From Pempheris klunzingeri (lineage: Eukaryota; Chordata; Actinopteri; Acropomatiformes; Pempheridae), in assembly GCF_042242105.1 (NCBI RefSeq), contig NC_092016.1:11174501-11238500 (forward strand): DNA of 64,000 nucleotides, in the 5' to 3' direction. The first letter of the stretch is position 1, and each line of letters opens with the position of its first letter. Positions 56,561 through 64,000 of this stretch are shown here, piece after piece. Made by a program: the position numbers and the translations under genes. The notes under the pieces are model-generated. The model was not told where the DNA came from, ran no database searches, and saw nothing but the letters and a program-made list of their open reading frames with translations.

Positions 56561-58012
56561 TTAGTGTATATGATGTTGCCGTCTATGTGGGACACGCAAC
56601 TGTTTCCCCCCCAAATAGGAACTCTGTGATTCTGAGTGAGTCAGTTCCATTGAAAACTTCTTGATCTGGGTCGTGAAGAAGTTGGTATCCAGTGTTTGGC
56701 TGTCATGTGCTGCAGGTTTTTGTGTCAGGTTTAATTTATCAAACAAGCAGCCAACATCCTTTTTGATGGTCTCACAATCTAGAAGAGAAGTCGGCTTTCT
56801 CACACTGCTGGTCCAACTGCAAGCCTCAGATTTGGATCTGGGAAACTCTGGAACAGCTCCTGGTAAAATGTATTCAGTGGCTTCTTCAGAGTCATTCCCA
56901 TCAGTCTTGCTTGAGAGGATGCTGGCTCCTGTTTAAGACCCACAAGGAAGTCAGTGTGTCCTCTTTTAAATGCGCTCTTCAGCTCTGCCATAGCTTTTTC
57001 CAGTTGTTCTTGGCCAAACTGGAAAAAGCTGCATTTGCGAACTGTTAGGTCGGAGGTGGTATTCTTTGAAGGTGCAGCTTGTGAATCAAAAAAGTTTTTA
57101 CCCTATTAACAACTAACCCCAAATTAAAATGAAGTCTCGGGGAGCTACTTTTTTCATGCTAAGAGGTGGCAGTGCATTGTCAGCGTCTTCTGTGGTGTCT
57201 GCTGTCTCATTGGTCCATTTAGTGAGGATGTCACTCACACCTTTAATTGCTGATGAGACAGAGATTGCAGATTTTACACTCTGACGGGATTTACTTCTCA
57301 CTTGTTCTTGTGGTCCCACAATCTCTATTTCATATTCGTCCGGGGTATGCTCATCGTAACACAGTAGAAGGTACGTCATGTTCAGCTTATAACAAAATCT
57401 GCTCAGACAACTGAGAGAATGACACACCATGCAACGAAGAGCTGTGACACTGGACATGGAGCAAGTGACTAAAATGGCAGGTTCCTCTGGCCAAATTGTG
57501 TTGTTTTTTGCCACAGACACAACACAGTTTACCTTATGTGAGCTTTCCTCCTCAACTAGTGCTGTCATCTGCTCTGCATGCTCACATTTGTCCTGTGAGG
57601 CCTCCAGAGCAACAGCAAAGCAGTTCTCCACACCTATATTTGTGTCAGCCTGAGGTGTGGCAATGTGGTTGCAAAAACTCAACATGATATTTCTCAGGAC
57701 GTCTGCGGAGAGTGTCTGGACAAGTTCAGTGAACATATCAGCCATAATAGCTTCTGTGGGTGCATCCCAAGTTCCTTCAGCTAACATGCTCCACTGTACT
57801 GCAGAGATTCTGTCAAAGTGTGTGTTTACTATGGGCAGAGGAGCATCTGGTGGGATAATGATAGTGATGTCCATCTGAAAACTGGATTGGTCCAACCTTG
57901 TATCTTTTCTTTTCGCCTTGTTACTGTGACTTACCGTAAATGGTTCAGCAATGTGATGTTCACCTCCTGTGAAAGTTTGGTCTGACTGAAGACTGAAAAC
58001 AAGAATGCAATT
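56561..58012 (-). pseudogene. Unrecognised coding locus, probably frame-broken
   Basis: Three adjacent minus-strand open segments look coding but lie in different frames. A: 58012-57113, 299 codons open up to a TAG; its first ATG is at 57895, and the frame stays open about 39 codons further upstream, where it passes a possible acceptor (TTTTCAG), so an upstream exon is likely. B: about 57,100-56,800, with FFQFGQEQLEKAMAELK and GHTDFLVGLKQEPASSQ, ending LAVGPAV-stop. C: about 56,860-56,561, with RKPTSLLDCETIKKDVG and TQIKKFSMELTHSESQ. Composition is protein-like rather than low-complexity. I see no known domain, signal peptide or membrane span. It could be a decayed gene, a spliced gene whose junctions I misjudged, or part of a mobile element. 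No function is proposed. Confidence 0.4.
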
Positions 58013-59150
58013 TTACAAACCAGCACCTATATACATGCAGCTGGAATTGTATGATGTCATAGATCTTGCATAGAAATTGCAGTGTGAATGCTGTCTGCTG
58101 CCGCCGCCATGCTGCTCTACTCCTGTCATGCTGAAACGCTGAACTAACGTTGCCCTGCTCCTTTCACGCTGCTCTGCTGCCATCTGGTGGCTCAAACTTC
58201 ACTAATGACCTGGTCCCACTCAACCGTCATGCTCCATTAACGATGGTGCCAGCCATGTTCACACTGTTTTAATTGAGATGACACACCTCTGAAAATGCAG
58301 GTTTTACTTTTTTCAGTGATAAAGTAACAGCAATGTTGTATTTCCTGCAATATGTGAACTCCATATCAGTTATCACGTCAGTAATTAGTTAATTAACAGT
58401 GTAAAGCACATACAGTTTGTGTTTATCAGTTAAAAAACTGAGCACACGGTGAGGAGAGGCTTCTACCGTGAGAACGCTGGAATGTCCGACTGTCCCTGAA
58501 CACCCCTTGTCGGAGCTCCGTCAGTCAGCTCTGTCTTACAGAGATTCACACACCTCTGAAAATGCAGATTTTACTCAAAACGGTACATGTCACAGCCATA
58601 AAGTGCAGACCAGTGGAGATAAGAGAGTCTCCTGAACACATATGTGGATTCTAAGGTCTCTATCTTGTGAAATGAGCGCTTGCTAGCAGGTAAGAGAAGT
58701 TTTTCTCTCTTCCTCCCTCCTTTGTCATTTCAACATGGCAGTCAATGAGGCGTTCGGTCGGCACTCCCGTCTCTCCGAGGCTCGTACAACGCGCTGCGTA
58801 TGTTTCTGTGTGTTGTGAGTCACATGACTGCGTGTCCAAGGATTTTACCTACATTTTGAGCCATAAATTGTGACTGTGGGTGAAACGGTTCGGCCAAACC
58901 AGCGAGTTAAGGACAAAAGTGCGTATGACGTCACCAACAATTCTCCCCATTCACCTCCATGGACTCATAATGCACCATGAGCAAAAATGAAATATTGAAT
59001 ATTATGGAAACTATGAATGCTATGAATGAGAAAAGTCATTCTGATCGATTCCCGATTGAGCTGCACATTTTGCAGTTTGAATGACGTTGATACCTTGAAC
59101 ATGTGGGAGGAGAAGCGTGGCAAAAATTTTTAGTAGAAGAACATATATAG
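58013..59150. other. Spacer with an internal imperfect direct repeat
   Basis: No gene was found. The sequence ACACACCTCTGAAAATGCAG with its TTTTACT continuation occurs twice, at about 58,282 and 58,549, inside otherwise unlike sequence. This may be part of an uncharacterised repeat or the upstream region of the locus at 56561-58012. Confidence 0.4.
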
Positions 59151-59169
59151 AACATACACTAAATAATAA

Positions 59170-59641
59170 TAATAATACAAATAATACTACTACTACTAAT
59201 ATATATATATATATATAATACTAATAATACTACTACTACCACTACCACTACGTCCTCTACCCTCAGCCTGCTGCCCCAGCACACCACAGCATAGAAGATA
59301 ACACTGGCTACCACAGACTCATAGAACATCTTTAGCATAGTCCTGCAGATGTTGAAGGACCTCAACCGCTTCAGAAAATAGAGGCGGCTCTGGCCCTTCC
59401 TGTAAAGGGCATCAGTTTCCTTCCCCCAATCCAGTTTGCTGTCAATGCGTACCCCCAAGTACTTATAATCCTCAACAACGTCCACCCTGACCCCCTGAAT
59501 GAAAACAGGGGTCACCGGCACCTTGGTCCTCCTCAGCTCCACCACCGGTTCCTTTGTCTTTGTCACATTGAGCTGTAGATGGTACTGCTCACACCATGTG
59601 ACAAAGTTGTCCACAACAGTTTCCAACAGAAAAGACAACAA
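59170..59641 (-). mobile_element. Non-LTR retrotransposon (LINE) reverse-transcriptase fragment
   Basis: One open frame reads ETVVDNFVTWCEQYHLQLNV, TKTKEPVVEL, YKYLGVRIDSKLDW, GQSRLYFLKRLRSF and VVCWGSRL. These are the thumb-side motifs of LINE reverse transcriptases (the K-T-K-E and Y-K-Y-L-G signatures). It degenerates at its end into TAC/TAA and TA microsatellite runs (59,170-59,245). Both the catalytic FADD-type motif upstream and the end of the ORF are missing, so it is a dead fragment. Confidence 0.75.
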
Positions 59642-59859
59642 AGATCAAAGCCACTGGAATGACTTTGCAAAAAATCTAAAAACCAATGGAAAGACGTTAC
59701 ACAGACTTTGCAGAAGACATTCTGTATACAGGCATAAATGTGCAGAATAATATAGTATTTATTTAAAAAGTTATATATCTATATATATGTTGTAGTATGT
59801 GAGATTCGCTGCAGACAGACAGATATACACAAAGACAAAAACATATGCATGCTTTAAAC

Positions 59860-60210
59860 CAGGCGTGTCAAACTCATTTTAGTTCATACAGCACAATTTG
59901 ATCTCAAGTGGGCCGGACCAGGAAAATCATAGCATAATAACCTATAAATAACGACAAATCCACATTTTCCCCTTTGTTTTCGTCCAAAAAAGTACAAATA
60001 TATTCTGAAAATGTTCACATTTAATGAACTATCTTTTTACAAAACATTATGAACGACCTGAAATTTGTTAAGAAAGAATAAGTGCAATTTCAACAATATT
60101 ATGCCACAGTTTATCATTTGTGTGCATTACAACTTACAGATCACAGTGTATCTACAAAGACACAAAACATTTAGTCACAGGTATCTGGAACTGAACAGTG
60201 GACAAATCTG
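59860..60210 (+). mobile_element. Interspersed DNA-transposon-like repeat
   Basis: Starts CAGGCGTGTCAAACTCATTT and includes CAAGTGGGCCGGACCAGG and ATAATAACCTATAAATAACG, a repeat widespread in teleost genomes with hAT-like ends. The expected inverse right end is not visible, so the copy is truncated. It separates the LINE fragment at 59170-59641 from the one at 60236-60330. Confidence 0.55.
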
Positions 60211-60235
60211 AAATAGCAGTTAACGTCTTCTCTGT

Positions 60236-60330
60236 AATCTTTCCAGCGGGCATCCCAGGACAGAGCTGGCCCTCCTCACCAGTCTATCCAGTCTCTTCCT
60301 GTCCCTGGAGCAATCTGGAGCACATGGCTG
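60236..60330 (-). mobile_element. Second LINE ORF fragment (C-terminal part)
   Basis: The minus strand reads RDRKRLDRLVRRASSVLGCPLE, in parts KRLDRLVRRAS and SVLGCPLE. This is the segment that normally follows the WG-S-R-L region of the same LINE type found at 59170-59641. It lies on the upstream side on the minus strand, so the two are out of order and are separate or rearranged pieces. Confidence 0.55.
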
Positions 60331-60434
60331 TTTCTTGTGTCTAAAGTCTACTGGCTGATGTGTAAAATATAGTGTTGTGAGATTACAGCACCTTCATTCG
60401 ATTTATGTAACATCTTTATCTTTTTCTCTTACAG

Positions 60435-60523
60435 CGCGCACTCTCATCTTTGGATCAGACAGGTGTGAAGAGGCCGAAGTCAAGATGAGAAGAGTTTGTT
60501 TGCTGACGGTCCTTCAGCTTAGT
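60435..60523 (+). CDS. Candidate exon encoding a signal-peptide-like start
   Basis: Bounded by a good acceptor (TTTTTCTCTTACAG) and a GTGAGT donor. An ATG at 60485 opens 13 codons (MRRVCLLTVLQLS) ending in phase 0 at the donor. The short basic start plus hydrophobic run resembles the first coding exon of a secreted protein with an upstream non-coding exon. No convincing following exon was found before the window end, so it may be chance or part of a dead gene. Confidence 0.25.
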
Positions 60524-61289
60524 GTGAGTTTTTTTTTAATCAGTCTGACTTATGAACATTTTTGGCCTAAGGAACTACGCCTTTTTTCTTGATGTCTGAG
60601 AACTGATGCTGAAGTCTAAATGTGTCCTAAAACGTACATGTTACAGATGAACAAATTAAACAAGCTTTTGGGCATGAATGCTAATCTTACCTATTGCCAA
60701 ACCTTAATTACATATTGAAGTATTACATTTTAGTATGTGAAAAACACATAATATTAATGAAGTCCCAGAAAACATTTTATCAACCTACTACATTGTAACA
60801 GAATAAAGACTTTCAGATTCATCTTGGGCTCCCTCAGCTGAGTGTGCATGAACACAACACAAATCAACACCATAGCGTCAGGCCAAGCTACTCTTTCAAT
60901 ACAAGTGTTATGCAAATAAACTTATCACAAGCACTGAGTAAATCTTTCAGTAAGGCAGTTTAATAACAAACTGAATATAATGAACACGTGTTTGTATATT
61001 TATATCTGTCTCTGTCTATCTTACACTGAAAGGGAGCCAAGCACTCCAAACTGCAAATTAACAAGGTCGTAGCCACCCACTGTCAACTGTCTCTACTCAC
61101 AGAAATTAGTCTACAATAGTGATGTTTAAACAGATCACTCAGATGTGCAGAGTAATAATAAGCATTTCTTTTTTCATTTTGGTTTTGTTCGGCTTTTTCT
61201 TTGGCTTTTTGTGTGGACTTCACCATGTCGTGTATATATATCTTGTGTTCTACTCTTACTGTTAAACATTGTGTGTTATTTTATTTTAT

Positions 61290-61392
61290 TATTGTTTCAG
61301 TCTGGAACAGGCACTCAGAACATTTCACTGCACATTATACTGTGTATAACTGTGTATGTGACAAATAAAGGTCTTGAAATCTTGAAATCAAA
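61290..61392 (+). repeat. LINE 3' tail
   Basis: Contains CATTTCACTGCACATTATAC and GTGTATGTGACAAATAAAGG, ending in the short tandem CTTGAAATCTTGAAATC. This is the usual 3' end of a teleost LINE with its terminal microsatellite. The upstream body is not recognisable. Confidence 0.55.
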
Positions 61393-63712
61393 TCATACAA
61401 TTTTGGATGCCATTTACCAACCCAGTTGCTGTGATGGTCATACAGCCTGTTTCCCTCCCTAGCATTTTTAATAAGCCTGCGATTTATATCAAGCTTTTAT
61501 TCATAAGTCTATTTGCTCATTTTTTTTATCTGTGATAACTGGAAACCAATTACCACAAAGCAGAGTATAATGTTATTTTACATGAACTTAAGTAGTTACT
61601 CTTGTAGGAGCTCCTCCAAGTGCAAACATGGCTTTGGACCACTCCTACAGGTGGACAGCTGTATGACAAAGAAGGTCTATTTCTCCGTGACAGCATACAT
61701 TTAAGCAGCCGTTTTGTTGATTCAGGGAGGACGAGTTCGCCAAATTACTTTGAACCAGTTTTGATTAGAGGCAAGATTGTTGTAATGTTGTAATCTATAT
61801 TGACATAATACTATTTAACTTCCAATACTTGTCATCAGTCCCTAAACAAACTGAAATGACGGTCAGTGAGGTTGTTTAAACAACATACTGTGTCAAAATA
61901 ATGCACAGACTTTAACATGGCAGCGCAAAAGGAACATAGCAAAAAGCCAAACAGGAATTGCTGAAATTCTTTAATATGCTGCAGTATTTCTACATTAATT
62001 CAACAATAGCCCAATTTACGATTTCATAGTCCACAGTTAAATAAATATTCAAAGAATGATGCAAAGAAATAGTGTCCAGTCTTAACCTCCCCAAATGTGT
62101 CTGAATACCTTTCATTTAATATTTATGCAGAATTTGTGCTACACCATTTAAACTTGAATGTTTACTGTATCTATTTTAGACTACATGAGGTAAAGTATTT
62201 GAGTTTTTTAAGTAAATAAACTTGAATACTGAAACGATTGCAAATCCAATAAGTCATAGTTTGCCGTAATTAGTTTAAGTTAATAATACATATACAGAAA
62301 TTAAGGTCACAGACAGCTTGACATGATTATTTGACGACAGGACTATTGTTATTTTTGCTTCTCAAAGAATTAATTTGTAACACCCTTAAACTGACAAACT
62401 CAATCATTCATGTTAGGTGCAGATTCTCCAAAAGGTAGAGGAGGGTAAACCATACAAACCACACAGCAACACTTGTTTGTGTGTCTTTTTTTTCATATTT
62501 TCTTTTCCTTTATTTGTGCAGTAGTAAATACTCATTTAGCCCACAAGAAGAACAGAGAACCTCAGAAAGATGTTTTTTAGAAAGACATGCTTCTCATTAT
62601 CAAACACACATGCACACTGCATATCCATGAACACCCGCAGGTCACCTGGTATTATATTAATTCAACTGTGTTAACAGCTAAGTCAAAACAAGCCTTTCTG
62701 TTTGCCGTGTACAACAGTGCATGAGCTATCACAACACACAAAAATTATTTCTACCTTGACTTGCTTTGTGGGAAGGTTTTGTTAAACTAAGATCATATTA
62801 GTCCTGCTAATGATGTTAAGTGTAGCGAACAGGTAATGATTAGCCTGTTGTGCACAGCCATATGAGACATTATTTGGGGGTTTTATCTAAAACAGATAGC
62901 AAGAATTTTTGGGCCACATCCATCTCAAGACCCTCTAAAAAAATTAACTTTTGTTACCCCTTGAATTTGGACTAAAAGCCTCTTAAATCAGCTTTTAAAT
63001 ACCAAAATGGGTTTGGTATAATTCAGGTTCAATACAGAGTTGGACTAAGCAGATGGTTTGAAAAATCTGGGTCGGGGCTCCAGTAGATTGATCCAGAGTT
63101 CAATGTTCAACATCAACATTTCCACTTCTCTCTTCGAATTCAACCAATCATAGTGAGAAGTGAGTCAGAATGAGAGGCACTGACAATGAACAATAGTGTC
63201 ATTTTGACATCATTGTCTCACTGTGACGCTAGGTCTCATATTTAAGTTGACTCTGCAGGAAGAGAATGACAGTAATGAAGAATGTTAACCCTAACCCTTA
63301 TTTCCTGTGCTATTCATAAGCCAGTTGCAACATAATCATGCAACATATTCTCTTACCTATTTAATGGTTAAATACTGCAAAACAGCATATTATTACATAA
63401 CACTGCTTTCAGATGAATTTACATAATTTATTATTTTAACAAAGATTATAACAGAAATACCTTGTAAGGAACATCAACAAAGTGTTGTAACCAACATACA
63501 GTGTTTACCCATTTTGTAGGATTTAAGCACTTTTGACTTTGGTGATTTTGGGAATCTTAGCATTGAAAAAGACACTTTTCATGGAGCAGAAAAGGCTCAC
63601 CTATTGTTTTTCAACAAGTAGTGTCTGCCTATAATTGATTTTTGTATAATACAAGCTTTATTTTATCCTGAGGATTTCCTTAAATCAAACAGCTTGAATG
63701 CAAATGATAACA
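61393..63712. other. AT-rich spacer
   Basis: No gene or clear mobile element was found. Short ORFs only. Two telomere-like CCCTAA units at about 63,285-63,297 are too few to mean anything. The spacer ends at the mucin fragment. Confidence 0.5.
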
Positions 63713-63863
63713 AATGATGGAGATCCTACAGTCGGATACGTGGTGGTGGTCATCAGCACCTCGCCAAGAGCCTGGTCACTGTGAATGGCCTTTCCGTAAG
63801 TGAAAAGCTATCAAGCCCATCATATAACTGTACTGCTGTTTTCTCTGATATTTGTGCATTAGT
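63713..63863 (+). pseudogene. Broken genomic copy of mucin exon 2 and its intron
   Basis: Aligns to about 36,101-36,256 of the mucin gene. Shared words include CCTACAGTCG, GGTCACTGTGAAT, the donor CCGTAAGT, AAAGC.ATCAAGCC and TTTTCTCTGATATTTGTGCATTA. The exon part has lost about 13 bp, breaking the frame, and the 5' part of the exon is absent. The match continues across the splice donor into the intron, so it arose by DNA duplication, not through mRNA. Confidence 0.75.
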
Positions 63864-64000
63864 CAGGCTATGCCAACTGTACTCATCATCATACAATGAG
63901 TTCATTCGAAATCATTCATGATTCACTTTAAACATAAATGTATAAAATGCATTACAGAACACAAACCCCAGACTATTTTATACTCAATCAGTTGTATATT

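Noticed and set aside
63283-63300. Telomere-like CCCTAA units
   Set aside because: Only two units; not a telomeric or interstitial telomere array.

Overview
The window is vertebrate nuclear DNA and reads as a ray-finned (teleost) fish. Genes are split into many short exons with GT-AG introns, and the interspersed repeats are of types widespread in teleosts. The gene content matches the vertebrate sergef - tph1 - saal1 neighbourhood (human 11p15.1) followed by a gel-forming mucin (family of the human 11p15.5 MUC cluster). I rebuilt four complete coding sequences by hand. Every splice phase closes and each total is a multiple of three.

Layout. 1-1.85 kb: probably the 3' end of an unidentified plus-strand gene. 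2.8-10.8 kb (minus): sergef, an RCC1-repeat protein, 11 coding exons, 408 aa. 12.4-17.4 kb (minus): tph1, tryptophan hydroxylase 1 (probably the tph1a copy), 11 exons, 480 aa, plus a possible alternative first exon. 17.4-25.9 kb: gene-poor spacer with a hAT-like element. 25.9-31.9 kb (minus): saal1, 13 exons, 470 aa. 32-35.6 kb: repeat-rich spacer, including a pogo/Tigger-like element nested in a SINE-like repeat. 35.7-55.9 kb (plus): a complete secreted gel-forming mucin, 43 coding exons, 4076 aa, order D1-D2-D3, a 6.5-kb Thr/Pro repeat exon with six CYS (WxxW) domains, D4 with a GDPH motif, VWC, cystine knot. 56.5-58.0 kb (minus): an unrecognised, apparently frame-broken coding locus. 59-61.4 kb: LINE and DNA-transposon debris and one exon that could encode a signal peptide. 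63.7 kb: a broken genomic copy of mucin exon 2, suggesting a tandem mucin array beyond the window.

The four genes do not form a pathway. TPH1 makes 5-hydroxytryptophan for serotonin and melatonin, the mucin forms the mucus gel, and SERGEF and SAAL1 are intracellular proteins with limited functional data. Their adjacency reflects conserved synteny. The most striking part is the mucin repeat exon. Its six CYS domains (306 bp each) appear identical at DNA level except for one A/G site, and blocks of the surrounding repeat are duplicated in register, which points to very recent homogenisation or to an assembly effect.
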